From Gammaproteobacteria bacterium (GTDB lineage: Bacteria > Pseudomonadota > Gammaproteobacteria > UBA6429 > Thiohalophilaceae), in contig WGLP01000004.1 in assembly GCA_016125505.1 (NCBI GenBank), forward strand, positions 104,192-168,191: a stretch of 64,000 nt of DNA, read 5' to 3'. How positions within the stretch are numbered: the first letter of the stretch is position 1; every line of letters starts with the position of its first letter. Under the pieces are notes generated by a model that was not told the DNA's origin, searched no databases, and was given only the letters and a program-made list of their open reading frames with translations. The position numbers and the translations under genes are program-made. Shown one piece after another: positions 1-8,494 of the stretch.

Positions 1-609
1 ACGGTAGGCGGCAAACAGAATATCACCATTGAAGATCGAGGACGGCGACAGGTAATACTTGATGGCATCCGATTTCAGGACCTCACTCTGCATTACCTTG
101 TTAAAAACCTTTTCCGCTATGGCATAGCTTGCTTCCAGGTAGCTGGTATGCGCCGCCAGTTTGTCGCGCTGGTCCTTGATGGTTTTATGCAGTTTAGCGA
201 TCTGCTTGAAGGTCTGTATCTTCAGGTTCAGAACTGCCGGATTATACGGCTTGATCAGGCAATCGACGCCGCCGCTTTCCAGGCAGGAGACGACGGAATC
301 CGATGAGTTGTGCGAACTGATAAAGATAATGGGGACGAAAATCTCAGGATTGATGCCTTGTATCTCGCGCGCCACCTGAAAACCGCTTAGCCCGCGCATC
401 ACGGTATCCATCAGGATTACATCGGGCCAGAACGTTTTGTAGACTTCGATAGCCCGTTCGCCGCTATCGACTTGTGTTGTGATAAATCCCTGTACCTTGA
501 GTATTCCAGCCAGCAGGTCGGCCTGCGCGATCTCGTCGGCAACGATCATGACGCGAGTCTCGTCTCTCGCGTCCAGCGTTTTATTCATCTCTTCATAGTT
601 AACAGCCAT
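1..609 (-). CDS. Response regulator with N-terminal REC domain leading into a PP2C/SpoIIE-type phosphatase (partial, HsbR-like)
   Basis: The first 203 codons are visible; the 3' part lies beyond the window edge. Residues about 18-130 form a receiver domain: acidic pair D25/E26, phosphoacceptor D68 in VILMDTVMRG, and K120-P121. A helical linker follows, then SPSSIFNGDILFAA, which matches the opening of SpoIIE/RsbU-type PP2C phosphatase domains. Such proteins dephosphorylate a STAS antagonist in partner-switching systems, and Pseudomonas HsbR has this architecture. The ATG shares its A with the TGA of the upstream STAS gene, implying translational coupling and supporting a regulator-antagonist pair. 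The family is inferred from the N-terminal half only; a C-terminal kinase domain, as in HsbR, cannot be checked here. Confidence 0.85.
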   Translation of the reverse strand, partial: MAVNYEEMNKTLDARDETRVMIVADEIAQADLLAGILKVQGFITTQVDSGERAIEVYKTFWPDVILMDTVMRGLSGFQVAREIQGINPEIFVPIIFISSHNSSDSVVSCLESGGVDCLIKPYNPAVLNLKIQTFKQIAKLHKTIKDQRDKLAAHTSYLEASYAIAEKVFNKVMQSEVLKSDAIKYYLSPSSIFNGDILFAAYR

Positions 610-911
610 CAACTCACATCAAACATGCGGTCGAACTGCAACATGGAAAACGATTTCCTCAGGTCATCACTGGTATTGACAATCGAAATCTCCGCCTTAT
701 CGCCACCCACATAATCTTTAAATACCAGCAGCATGCCGAACGCCGAGCTGTCCATGTATTCGGTTCCCCGCAAATCGATAACGTAACGCTTGCCTTTGCC
801 GCTCTCCTCGTAGGCCTTGCGAAAATCCCCCTGCAGGGAAAGATCGAACATGCCGTCAATCGAAATGGTAACGGTTTTGTTATCGCCTGAAGTATGTTTT
901 CTTAGACTCAT
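609..911 (-). CDS. STAS-domain anti-anti-sigma factor (HsbA/SpoIIAA-like)
   Basis: A 100-residue single-domain STAS protein. The signature YMDSSAFGMLL sits at residues 52-62; by analogy with SpoIIAA and HsbA the second serine (S56) should be the phosphorylation site. Antagonists of this type bind an anti-sigma kinase or another target when unphosphorylated, and are switched by a PP2C phosphatase, here probably the overlapping downstream gene. It lies between the MCP gene and the REC-phosphatase gene on the same strand, with 18 bp to the MCP stop, so the three are probably one operon. The family call is firm. The target, whether sigma factor, diguanylate cyclase or other, is unknown. Confidence 0.9.
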   Translation of the reverse strand: MSLRKHTSGDNKTVTISIDGMFDLSLQGDFRKAYEESGKGKRYVIDLRGTEYMDSSAFGMLLVFKDYVGGDKAEISIVNTSDDLRKSFSMLQFDRMFDVS

Positions 912-929
912 ATGTGCCTCAATCTATCG

Positions 930-2153
930 CTAGAAAAATTCAACATCATTACCGAGCATCGAATCCTGCCTGACGGGTTTGTGCTTCGCATCCGACATTC
1001 TCTTCGAGAGTTTTTCCAGTTCATGCAGCATATCCGGTTGCCCATCCTGAGCGACCGCATCCGCATTCGACGTCAATGCCGACATCGACCTGTAGCCATC
1101 CACCAGTTTGTCCATGGAGTGCTGCATGTGCTCTATCAATTGCCGGGAGATATCCTCGAATTGCAATGACGTAATTGCAACGCCCACGTTATCCTTGATC
1201 TCATCCGTGATATCCCTGAGTGCCAGCAGATTTTCATCCGCCTTGCGGTCCAGGGTGGACAATTTCTCCAGCATCGCATCGGCCCTGCTCTTCGCGGACA
1301 GATGCACATTCATGTCTTTCGCCGCCATGTCATAGATGATCTTGCGGGCGGCGGTGATCGTTTCCTTGGTGGAATTCACCTGTTGCCGGATATTTTCGTT
1401 CATATCACGCGAGCGCGTGGAAAGATTTCTGACCTCGTCGGCAACCACGGAAAAACCGCGCCCGGCTTCGCCTGCCCTGGCGGCTTCGATGGCGGCGTTC
1501 AGCGCCAGCAGGTTGGTCTGATCGGAAATACTCTTGATGTCTTCCAGCAGGGCAAAGATGCCATCCATCTTCTCGACCATGTCATCCATCTTGTGCACAA
1601 TCAGAATGCTCTGCTTGCTCACATCGATAATGATGCCGATGAAAAATTCCAGCGTCTCGGAGATAGTGGAATAGAATTCGCGAATATTGATGCCGTCGGC
1701 TGCGTGTTCCGATGCGGACTCATAGTCACTGTCGATGACGGACAAGACGATGTGCTTCTGGGTCTGCCCCAGCTCATTGAGTTTGACAAAGCTTTGATTG
1801 AGCTTGCCGATGGCATCCTGCAAGACCCCTTTGAGCTGGCCCAGGTCGCTGGCGTTGTCATTGATTTTTTGCGTGAACTGCTGATTAAGTTCGTGCAGGG
1901 CGGTTGTCATCTGCGCCGGCAGGACATGGCTCCGGGTGGCATCGTCGATATCGCTATCGGCCTCACGTCGAGTGCGACGATACAGCTGATGGTAACTGAC
2001 ATGCCAGACAACGGCGGACAGTAACAGCAGACCCGCCATTGCATACTCGGCCCACAGCAATGCCGCCAGCATCGCATTGCCAATACTCGCGATAAGCGCA
2101 AACCAGTAATAAGGGGAAAAAAAGCGCATGGCGTTCCCTGTCGATTCACTCAT
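930..2153 (-). CDS. Methyl-accepting chemotaxis-type transducer
   Basis: About 407 residues. Two closely spaced hydrophobic segments near residues 12-50 anchor it in the membrane with almost no periplasmic loop, so it has no obvious external ligand domain. The rest is cytoplasmic and helical, and ends with the conserved signalling hairpin, including [20 protein letters not shown] followed by [17 protein letters not shown], which contacts CheA/CheW in this family. I chose ATG 2153; a TTG at 2165 is an alternative, and neither has a strong ribosome binding site. Located directly upstream of the STAS and REC-phosphatase genes, it may feed that partner-switching module rather than flagellar taxis; this link is inferred from position only. 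Confidence 0.9.
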   Translation of the reverse strand: MSESTGNAMRFFSPYYWFALIASIGNAMLAALLWAEYAMAGLLLLSAVVWHVSYHQLYRRTRREADSDIDDATRSHVLPAQMTTALHELNQQFTQKINDNASDLGQLKGVLQDAIGKLNQSFVKLNELGQTQKHIVLSVIDSDYESASEHAADGINIREFYSTISETLEFFIGIIIDVSKQSILIVHKMDDMVEKMDGIFALLEDIKSISDQTNLLALNAAIEAARAGEAGRGFSVVADEVRNLSTRSRDMNENIRQQVNSTKETITAARKIIYDMAAKDMNVHLSAKSRADAMLEKLSTLDRKADENLLALRDITDEIKDNVGVAITSLQFEDISRQLIEHMQHSMDKLVDGYRSMSALTSNADAVAQDGQPDMLHELEKLSKRMSDAKHKPVRQDSMLGNDVEFF

Positions 2154-2370
2154 TCGTTGCAACAACTATCCAACACTTATGTTTTGGTATCGGCTTGCGG
2201 GACTTATGCTTTAATGCGGCGGCTGGGCGCGACAAAATACCCATGTGATCAACGCGTCTATATTTTACGCGACAATCAACGAGTTATTGATTGCATCGCG
2301 GCTGCAGGGTGAGCCTGGGTGGAGGTGGGTCAGTGTTATCCTGCGCAGAATTGATGCAGGTCAATTGCGC

Positions 2371-3069
2371 TTAATCCATCAGCAATTCGATCTCGCCGCT
2401 GACGGTGACGGTGACTTGCTGTTTGCCGGGTTCCAGGCTGGGCGCGCTGCTCGCCTCCGCCATTACCCGATAGCGTGGGGTGGGTGGCTGTTGCAAATTG
2501 CCGCCGGTATCCACCCGCAGGTTGACCAGACGATAACGCTTTCTGCCCAGGTGATGCGTAATCTCCTGCGCCCGCCGGGAAAATGAGGCTATCGCCTGCC
2601 CGATGAGCGACGCCTGCGCCTGTTCCAGGCGTTTTGCTGAAACCTCATATTGCATTGACTGTAACATCAGGTTCGCCTGGAGTTCGCCGAGCAGGTGACT
2701 GAGCACGTCGCTGTCACCGCTCCTTAATTCGAGGGACTGAGTCACGGACCAGCCCGTGCGATGCTGCTTTTCGTACACCGGATTGGTCTGGTAATCCAGG
2801 GTCTGCACCGAAACCGCCGTGACCTGCTTGCAGCGTTTTATCGCCCCGGCCATGACCTGATTGACTTCCGTCGCCAGCCTGGCGACATCGGTCCCCTGGC
2901 GTTGTACCGACAGAACCGCTACCAGCGTATCGTTTTCGACATCGGCAACCGCCTGTGCAGACAGCTGAACGCGATCATAGCTTGGCGTCTCAGCGGCCGT
3001 AGACAGACTGACCGACACCAGCATCAGCAAGGACAGCGCTAACCGGATTCGCCACCGGCAGCGATTCAT
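2371..3069 (-). CDS. Secreted SIMPL-domain (DUF541, YggE-like) protein
   Basis: A 232-residue protein with a clear signal peptide (RLALSLLMLVSVSLSTAAET), so probably periplasmic. The remainder matches the SIMPL/DUF541 layout: repeated beta strands with conserved VQLSAQAVADVENDTL near the start and a C-terminal VTVTVSGEIEL strand. E. coli YggE of this family has been linked to oxidative-stress tolerance, but no enzymatic reaction is established. Its ATG overlaps the stop of the upstream PAS-GGDEF-EAL gene by 4 bp (3066-3069), so the two are translationally coupled. A functional link between c-di-GMP turnover and this protein is unproven. Confidence 0.85.
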   Translation of the reverse strand: MNRCRWRIRLALSLLMLVSVSLSTAAETPSYDRVQLSAQAVADVENDTLVAVLSVQRQGTDVARLATEVNQVMAGAIKRCKQVTAVSVQTLDYQTNPVYEKQHRTGWSVTQSLELRSGDSDVLSHLLGELQANLMLQSMQYEVSAKRLEQAQASLIGQAIASFSRRAQEITHHLGRKRYRLVNLRVDTGGNLQQPPTPRYRVMAEASSAPSLEPGKQQVTVTVSGEIELLMD

Positions 3070-5171
3070 ACCGCACCGCCCACTGCCGAGGGGCAGGCCC
3101 AGGGTTGCGGCTCGCCGATATGATTACCCTGGGCATAGTCCACGCCTATCTCGCGCAGTTTCGGCATGATGGCCGGACTTTCGACAAACTCGGCAATCGT
3201 TTTCAGTCCCATCACATGCCCGATGTTGTTGATCGCGGACACCATCGAATAATTAATCCGATCCTTGTGGATGTCGCGCACGAAACTGCCGTCGATCTTC
3301 AGATACTGCACCGGCAGGTTTTTGAGATAAGAGAACGAACTCAGACCGCAGCCAAAATCGTCCAGTGCAAACTGGCAGCCGTAGTCGCGCACGCTGCCGA
3401 TGAGCCGGATGGCATTGGTCAGGTTGGAAATGGCGGCGGTTTCAGTGATTTCGAAACACAGGTTTTGACTGGGCACCCCGTATTCCCCGAGTGCGGACAA
3501 AAGAAAATTGCAGAATCCGGCATCGGCAATGGTCGAACCGGACAGGTTGATGGAATAAATCCGATCGAGCGGTTGCATCGCCTGCATCTGCGCGAGCTGC
3601 AGCAGGGTCTTCTGGATCACCCAACGGTCGATCTTCTGCATCAGACTGTAACGCTCGGCGGCGGGAATAAAGGCCATCGGCGGTACCAGCTCCTCGCCAC
3701 TGTTAATTCGCAACAGGATTTCACAGTGCCGTTCGCTGGCACCGTTGAGCGGGACGATATCCTGGGCATACAGGCAAAAGTAATTCTCCTGGAACGCGCG
3801 CTGTATCTCATGGGCCCAGTGCATCTCGCGATGCTGGGGTGACAGGCCCTTGCCCTCGTCCTGATAGATATAAACGCAATTGCGACCCTTGTCCTTGGCG
3901 ATGAAGCACGCCGAATCCGCCTTGCTCAGGACATCGGTCACGTCGCCCGACGACTGTTCCAGGACGACCATGCCGATACTGATGCCGATTTCAAACATCT
4001 TTTCCTGCCAGACGAAACGGAAACTGGCGATGGACTCCCGGATCTCCTCGGCGATCTCCAGACCGCGTTCCAGGGGGCAGTTTTCCAGCAACAGGCCGAA
4101 CTCGTCGCCGCCCAGCCGGGCGATCGTATCGCCGTCGCGCACAAAGGATTGCATGGTATGCGCCAGTTGCACCAGCATGGTGTCACCGGCAATGTGGCCG
4201 CAGGTATCGTTGATGATCTTGAACTGATCGAGATCCATATAACACAACACGTGCTGGATACCTTGCGTATGACTCGCCTCCAGCGCCTGCAATACATGTT
4301 GCTCGAATGCACGCCGGTTTAACAGGCCGGTATGCGCATCATGACTGGCCTGGAACGCCAGTTGCTGGGACATGTCGCGAATATGCGTCACGTCGTGGAT
4401 GATCAACACCACGCCGATGATTGCACCTTCACGATTGCGGATGGGCGAAGCGCTGTCGCGTATCGCAAACTCCCTGCCATCCTGGCGCGTCAACAGGCGG
4501 ATGTTGGTGAACATCACACTGTTGCCGGTACGCAGACATTCCGTGACCGGATTGGAGACCTGCAATAACTCGGAATCCGAGATGGGGTGATATACCGTCT
4601 CGATATGCATGCCCTTGGCGGCGGCAAGCTGCCAGCCGGTGATCGTGGTCGCGGTGGGATTGAGATACTCGATATGGCCGTGAACATCCGTCGTGATCAC
4701 GCCATCGGCAATCGATTTGAGCGTCACTTCCGCCTTCTCGCGCTCGTAATCCAGTGCCTGCTCGGTCAATTTACGACTGGTAATGTCCCGGATGATGCCT
4801 TCGATACCGGCGAGCTTGCCGTGGTTATCGTGAAAATAACGTACATTAATCAGCACCCAGACGCCGTGGCCCTTCTTGTGGCGCAGTTCGACTTCGTAAT
4901 TATCGAGGATGCCGTTGCCGGTTTTCAGCCGTTCCAGGAATTCCTCGCGTTTTTCCGGGTACATGTAGATATCGGTGACGACCATGCCGATGAGTTCGCG
5001 CCTGGAATAGCCTGTCAACTCTTCGGCGGACGGACTGACGTAGACCAGGCGTCCCGTTTCATCGACGCGATATAAGGTATCGCGCATGTTCTGGATGATC
5101 AGCTCCGCATCCTGCGCTGTGAGCTGATACAGACTGAGTAGGTTGGCAACCGGTAAGTCCTGACTATTCAT
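3066..5171 (-). CDS. PAS-PAS-GGDEF-EAL c-di-GMP protein
   Basis: 701 residues and no membrane segment, so cytoplasmic. PAS1 is at about 20-135 and PAS2 at about 150-265, each followed by a PAC-like tail. The GGDEF domain (about 275-440) has an intact RLGGDEFG at 352-359 and an RxxD inhibitory site (RDGD, 345-348) at the usual five-residue spacing, so it should be able to make c-di-GMP. The EAL domain (about 455-695) has EIL in place of EAL (CEILLRI) but keeps ALDDFGCGLSSFSYL and LKIDGSFVRDI, so phosphodiesterase activity is possible but uncertain. The gene overlaps the SIMPL gene downstream. The signal sensed by the PAS domains is not evident. Confidence 0.93.
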   Translation of the reverse strand: MNSQDLPVANLLSLYQLTAQDAELIIQNMRDTLYRVDETGRLVYVSPSAEELTGYSRRELIGMVVTDIYMYPEKREEFLERLKTGNGILDNYEVELRHKKGHGVWVLINVRYFHDNHGKLAGIEGIIRDITSRKLTEQALDYEREKAEVTLKSIADGVITTDVHGHIEYLNPTATTITGWQLAAAKGMHIETVYHPISDSELLQVSNPVTECLRTGNSVMFTNIRLLTRQDGREFAIRDSASPIRNREGAIIGVVLIIHDVTHIRDMSQQLAFQASHDAHTGLLNRRAFEQHVLQALEASHTQGIQHVLCYMDLDQFKIINDTCGHIAGDTMLVQLAHTMQSFVRDGDTIARLGGDEFGLLLENCPLERGLEIAEEIRESIASFRFVWQEKMFEIGISIGMVVLEQSSGDVTDVLSKADSACFIAKDKGRNCVYIYQDEGKGLSPQHREMHWAHEIQRAFQENYFCLYAQDIVPLNGASERHCEILLRINSGEELVPPMAFIPAAERYSLMQKIDRWVIQKTLLQLAQMQAMQPLDRIYSINLSGSTIADAGFCNFLLSALGEYGVPSQNLCFEITETAAISNLTNAIRLIGSVRDYGCQFALDDFGCGLSSFSYLKNLPVQYLKIDGSFVRDIHKDRINYSMVSAINNIGHVMGLKTIAEFVESPAIMPKLREIGVDYAQGNHIGEPQPWACPSAVGGAV

Positions 5172-5312
5172 AATTCTGTCTACAGGGACCCATTCGACAC
5201 ATGCGTGTGTTCAATTTCTGAACCATTATATAGGAATATGGCCAAAATACTCCCCCACATCCCGCCACTATTTGTTAATGATTTTTTCCCGGCAGCCTTC
5301 CCGTCCAGCCGC

Positions 5313-6215
5313 TTACGGTGATACACATTGTAAATCGTCCGCGAACAGCACGGGGCCACGGTAGTGTGCCTTGATGAAATCAAGCGATTCCCCCTCATGC
5401 CCCAGGGTCCGCCGCATACGGTGGGACAACAACAACTTTTTTACTGCTGCCTTAGCGGCGATATCGCCAATCACGGATGGCGGCATATGCAGGTTGCGGG
5501 CAACACGATCCGCGTGTTCGGGAATGGCGTGATGCGCAACCAGCAGATCCGCGCCGGCGGCGAGACCGGCCAGGGTATGGTAATCATTGTTCATATCGCC
5601 ACTGAAGACAATCACATACTCGCCTATTTCTACGCGATAGGCCAGGGCCGGAACCGGGCCGTGATGAACGGGGACCGCGCTGATTCGATACTCCTTTGAC
5701 ACCAGGATGGATGCTTGTTCCTTGCCATCGGCAACGACGTCGTGCGCCTCCAGGCGATAGGATTCACTGCCGTCAAGATAACCCGACAGGTAGCGATACG
5801 CCCCCTCTGGTCCGAACAGATCACGCACGAACTCCACCGTTGCGGGCATCAGCCGATTACCGGTCGGACCGAAGACCGGCAACGCCCGCTCCCGCGCGGT
5901 GAAAAACGAGGCCTTGATAAAAGACGGCAAGTCCGCCGTATGATCGACATGCAAATGCGTCAGCAGAATCGCATCGAGATCGCTGAAGTTGGCGCCACTT
6001 TGTTCAAACCTCAGCATACTGCCGCTGCCAGCATCCACCAGGATGCGCGCCTTGCCATCGCGCCAGATCAGATACGCACTCGACGCACGACCGTTATTGA
6101 CCTCCGGCCCACCGGAACCCAATACCTGCAGCCAGACACCGTGCGCGTCACAGCGTGTCATCGCAGACAGCGGACTCGCATAGACCACTAGCAGCAACAG
6201 CAAGCTTCTGAACAT
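5313..6215 (-). CDS. Secreted metallo-beta-lactamase-fold hydrolase
   Basis: About 300 residues. I chose ATG 6215 because it has a GGGGA close upstream and opens a clean signal peptide (MFRSLLLLLVVYASPLSA); an upstream TTG at 6239 is less likely. The MBL metal-binding motif is THLHVDHTADL, followed by downstream metal ligands in FSGDMNNDY and a final His in LLSHRMRRT. The layout (HxHxDH, Asp, late His) resembles RNase Z/arylsulfatase-like MBL hydrolases exported to the periplasm. The substrate is unknown. It stands alone between the c-di-GMP gene and the cassette array, about 140 bp upstream of the former, in a separate transcription unit. Confidence 0.85.
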   Translation of the reverse strand: MFRSLLLLLVVYASPLSAMTRCDAHGVWLQVLGSGGPEVNNGRASSAYLIWRDGKARILVDAGSGSMLRFEQSGANFSDLDAILLTHLHVDHTADLPSFIKASFFTARERALPVFGPTGNRLMPATVEFVRDLFGPEGAYRYLSGYLDGSESYRLEAHDVVADGKEQASILVSKEYRISAVPVHHGPVPALAYRVEIGEYVIVFSGDMNNDYHTLAGLAAGADLLVAHHAIPEHADRVARNLHMPPSVIGDIAAKAAVKKLLLSHRMRRTLGHEGESLDFIKAHYRGPVLFADDLQCVSP

Positions 6216-6664
6216 TTCCCCTTTGCTCCCGCCCCGCAACCCCGCATGTGCCTATCGACCGTATGCGCCGAATCGATATGACATCGAGAAAGTTTAATTG
6301 TAATCGTTCACACCAGTATCTCACACAACATTGTCCTGGTTACGACAAAAGTGCGTTCAGACACCGTGGCAGTCGCAGCTAACAAACTGTTTCTCAAGCG
6401 ATTCAGGCGAGGTGGATGGCGGTACCACGGACTATCACCTTACTATTATCCTGTTAAAATTTTCCTGTCACGCAAGGCACGGTTCCCCAGCAGAACCGGC
6501 AGTCAGCGTGCATCGCAATATCGAGATAACCGTATCCCGGAACATTACCATGCCAAACTCAGTAGAATGCGCAATAATCAAACATCGTCTGCATTTGCAG
6601 TCTTTTCCGGTAATAGACCGCTGCAGCCTATTCCACGATTTAGACTGCAGCGGTCTGAGTAACT
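6216..6664. other. Gene-poor stretch at the left edge of the cassette array
   Basis: I see no convincing gene in these 449 bp. Open frames exist but lack a ribosome binding site and any recognisable domain. The stretch must hold the promoter of the minus-strand MBL gene. Near its right end is a perfect 12-bp inverted repeat (6615-6656), which comes 8 bp before the first cassette core site. No integrase gene or recognisable attI site is present. Confidence 0.5.
6615..6656. repeat. Perfect 12-bp inverted repeat bordering the cassette array
   Basis: AGACCGCTGCAG at 6615-6626 is exactly complementary to CTGCAGCGGTCT at 6645-6656, with an 18-nt loop. It sits 8 bp left of the core site GTTAGGGC (6665). 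It could be the stem of an attC belonging to a lost upstream cassette, but it lacks the unpaired bases typical of attC and I see no matching left core (R''). It has no U-tract, so it is not a standard terminator. Confidence 0.5.
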
Positions 6665-6679
6665 GTTAGGGCTCTACAG

Positions 6680-6961
6680 ATGACACCGAAAGGAATCATG
6701 CGAGAGAAATACCAGGACTACTTGGTGCCGGGAAAGAAGTATCGTGTAGTTAAGCCATTCCTAGACGCCACAAAGTCAGTCCATCCCGCCGGTGAGACAT
6801 GGACATTCCTTGGGTACTTACCCAATGGTTTTGGTGAGGCTACATATATTTCTATAGCCAAGGAAGATAAAACGGAAAGTGGCTTCGGGATAGACTGGAA
6901 TTACGGTGAAAATAATCTTGGCCTCGAAAATATTAAAAACTTCATTCAAGAGATTTCATAA
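6680..6961 (+). CDS. DUF3601-like small protein (cassette 1)
   Basis: A 93-residue soluble protein. The segment VPGKKYRVVKPFLDATKSVHPAGETWTFLGYLPN closely resembles DUF3601-type proteins (typically VPGKxYRVxKxFxDxDGxxHPxGExWTFLGY), which have no assigned function; a search would confirm this. ATG 6680 lies 8 nt after the AGGG supplied by the cassette core site. An internal ATG at 6698 with GAAAGGA just upstream is an alternative start. It is the first gene after the left core site and is followed by a textbook attC. Proteins of this size and unknown role are typical integron cargo. Confidence 0.75.
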   Translation: MTPKGIMREKYQDYLVPGKKYRVVKPFLDATKSVHPAGETWTFLGYLPNGFGEATYISIAKEDKTESGFGIDWNYGENNLGLENIKNFIQEIS

Positions 6962-6985
6962 GTGTCTTGCCAGAAAAGACAGCAA

Positions 6986-7077
6986 GCCCTAACAACCGGC
7001 TCGTGCGGACGCCGGGGTCAGCACGCCATGTTTCCTGAAATAGTAGTGGCTGGCGCCGCACAGCCGGAACGTTAGCG
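6986..7077 (+). other. attC recombination site 1
   Basis: The left core GCCCTAAC (6986-6993) complements the start of its own cassette (GTTAGGGC at 6665). L'' CGGCTCGTGCGG (6997-7008) pairs with L' CCGCACAGCCG (7056-7066), leaving C7002 unpaired; the stem extends with a second unpaired A just beyond. The right core GTTAGCG (7071-7077) marks the cut point. Unpaired bases on one arm are the defining feature that orients attC strand choice. This is the clearest site of the array. Confidence 0.85.
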
Positions 7078-7087
7078 GTATAAAAAC

Positions 7088-7408
7088 ATGCCATCTGCAA
7101 CATTTTATATAAAAAACATACGGCGCAGCTTAACTTCAGTTGTTTCAAAACTTCCATTTTCAAAAATAGAAGGTGAAGCAATACTTCTGCGCTCTCAGCT
7201 AAATCCTGAAAATTCATTAAATGAACATCTTGTCTGGCTATGGAGCATGCTGAATATTGAGCGCAAGTTATTAAAAACTCTGAAACAAGAAGGTGCTCTA
7301 TTAGAATGCAGATGCGAAGCAAAAAAAGATGAAATTATTATTAAGTCAAATGCTGCAGAAATGTTGCATTTGTTGGAGGCGGATTTATATGTTGAAGTTA
7401 ACCGCTAA
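7088..7408 (+). CDS. Hypothetical protein, possibly DUF4279-like (cassette 2)
   Basis: A 106-residue soluble protein encoded in AT-rich DNA. The C-terminal half (SLNEHLVWLWSMLN, then KTLKQEGALLECRC, ending LLEADLYVEVNR) has the pattern of DUF4279 proteins: a helix with a conserved E-H-x-x-W, a strand, then an LD-rich tail. The N-terminal half does not help and the match is tentative. No Shine-Dalgarno sequence is evident before ATG 7088, 17 nt after the core site. The stop codon lies inside the left core of the next attC (CCGCTAA), as is common in compact cassettes. No function can be assigned. Confidence 0.6.
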   Translation: MPSATFYIKNIRRSLTSVVSKLPFSKIEGEAILLRSQLNPENSLNEHLVWLWSMLNIERKLLKTLKQEGALLECRCEAKKDEIIIKSNAAEMLHLLEADLYVEVNR

Positions 7409-7454
7409 AAATGTATATCGAGACAGGGGGTCTCTATAATTCAACTGTTAGGCC
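7402..7454 (+). other. attC recombination site 2
   Basis: A short site of about 53 bp. The left core CCGCTAAA (7402-7409) complements the beginning of its own cassette (TTAGCGG, 7072-7078). L'' TATATCGAGAC (7414-7424) pairs with L' GTCTCTATA (7430-7438) with two extra bases on the L'' arm. The right core GTTAGGC (7447-7453) fits GTTRRRY exactly. The left core departs from RYYYAAC in its last base. Confidence 0.7.
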
Positions 7455-7464
7455 AGGATAATAA

Positions 7465-8478
7465 ATGACTGAACGTATATACACATATTCACAGCTTTCA
7501 TCAAAGACAGTGGGTCACATGGTTATGTCTCAATATGGATTCAATGAGAATTTAACTTGCAGGTATTATGTCCGAGGGATGCATGATAACTATCTCATCG
7601 AAAGTGATGGTCAAAAATATATTTTAAGGATATACAGGAACAATTGTCGAACTGAAGAGGAGATACTGTTTGAGCTTGAATGGCTAGGATTCCTGAAAAA
7701 TAAAACAGATCTTGTTGCCGAGATAATAGAAACAAAAGATGGAAATTTAGCATTTCAATTCGATAGTCCGGAGGGTATTAGATTTGCATCAATATTTCGA
7801 TATGCATCCGGGAGTCCACCAGGAAATACAATAAATGTAAATGGTTCAGAGTTGCTCGGCGAGGCTGCGGCATATATACATAATTTTTCAGATACATTCC
7901 TACCACAACGTACTCGCCAGGCTCTAGATATTCACTATCTGCTAGATGATTCAATACGTGCTATAGAACCATTCCTTGATAAAGAGGGTTATGCTTATCT
8001 TCGTGACGTTCATGAACAACTATATAATTCGATGCCAATACTCAAAAAGCAACCCGGTATATATGGCTTATGTATTGGCGACGTAAATCCTTCAAACTTC
8101 CATATCAATAAGAACAATGAAATTACAATATTTGACTTTGATCAGTGTGGTTATGGATATCGAGCATTTGAAATTGGAAAATTTTTCTCATCTGTTCGTA
8201 ACCACAATGATAAACAGGTAATTACAGACTCATTTCTAAAGGGTTACCAGTCTATTCGCCCGTTGAGTCAACCAGAACACGATTCAATACCATATTTTGA
8301 AATTATTTCTGTAATTTGGGTAATGGCCATTCAAGTCGCAAATTCTGATCTTATCGGATATAAATATTTGGAAAAGCCAGCCTGGGATATGCGATTAAGT
8401 AGCTTAAAAAAGTTAGTTTCAGCTTGGCCAAGCAAATCGCTCCAATCGACACCAAAAAGCGGTGCGGCGGAGCTTTAA
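7465..8478 (+). CDS. Phosphotransferase-family protein (APH/choline-kinase fold), cassette 3
   Basis: A 337-residue protein of the aminoglycoside phosphotransferase/homoserine kinase II fold. The N-lobe has YLIESDGQKYILRIYR with the ATP-binding Lys; the catalytic loop is CIGDVNPSNFHI and the metal-binding motif is FDFDQCGYGYRAFEIG. The usual HGDxxxxN loop here reads IGDxxxxN, keeping the catalytic Asp and Asn but losing the His. The substrate is unknown; the fold alone does not show antibiotic resistance. The last residues (about QSTPKSGAAEL) are encoded by the attC itself, a common feature of cassette genes. AGGA lies 6 nt before the ATG. The gene is strongly AT-rich relative to the host genes. 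Confidence 0.85.
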   Translation: MTERIYTYSQLSSKTVGHMVMSQYGFNENLTCRYYVRGMHDNYLIESDGQKYILRIYRNNCRTEEEILFELEWLGFLKNKTDLVAEIIETKDGNLAFQFDSPEGIRFASIFRYASGSPPGNTINVNGSELLGEAAAYIHNFSDTFLPQRTRQALDIHYLLDDSIRAIEPFLDKEGYAYLRDVHEQLYNSMPILKKQPGIYGLCIGDVNPSNFHINKNNEITIFDFDQCGYGYRAFEIGKFFSSVRNHNDKQVITDSFLKGYQSIRPLSQPEHDSIPYFEIISVIWVMAIQVANSDLIGYKYLEKPAWDMRLSSLKKLVSAWPSKSLQSTPKSGAAEL

Positions 8479-8486
8479 CGCTAGGG
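8426..8486 (+). other. attC recombination site 3 (degenerate)
   Basis: The site overlaps the end of the phosphotransferase gene. The stretch from TCGCTCCAATCGAC to GGCGGAGCTTTAACG follows the usual attC pattern, with L'' and L' arms around 8436-8475. The right core reads GCTAGGG (8480-8486) instead of GTTAGGG and the left core reads GGCCAAGC instead of GGCCTAAC. It is therefore recognisable but mutated, and may no longer recombine. Confidence 0.6.
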
Positions 8487-8494
8487 GTTCATAA

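Noticed and set aside
6216..6664. Search for an integron integrase or attI next to the cassette array
   Set aside because: No frame resembles a tyrosine recombinase, and no attI-like site could be recognised.
6331..6669. Overlapping open frames left of the cassette array
   Set aside because: They lack start signals and domains and overlap the inverted repeat; I treat the region as non-coding.
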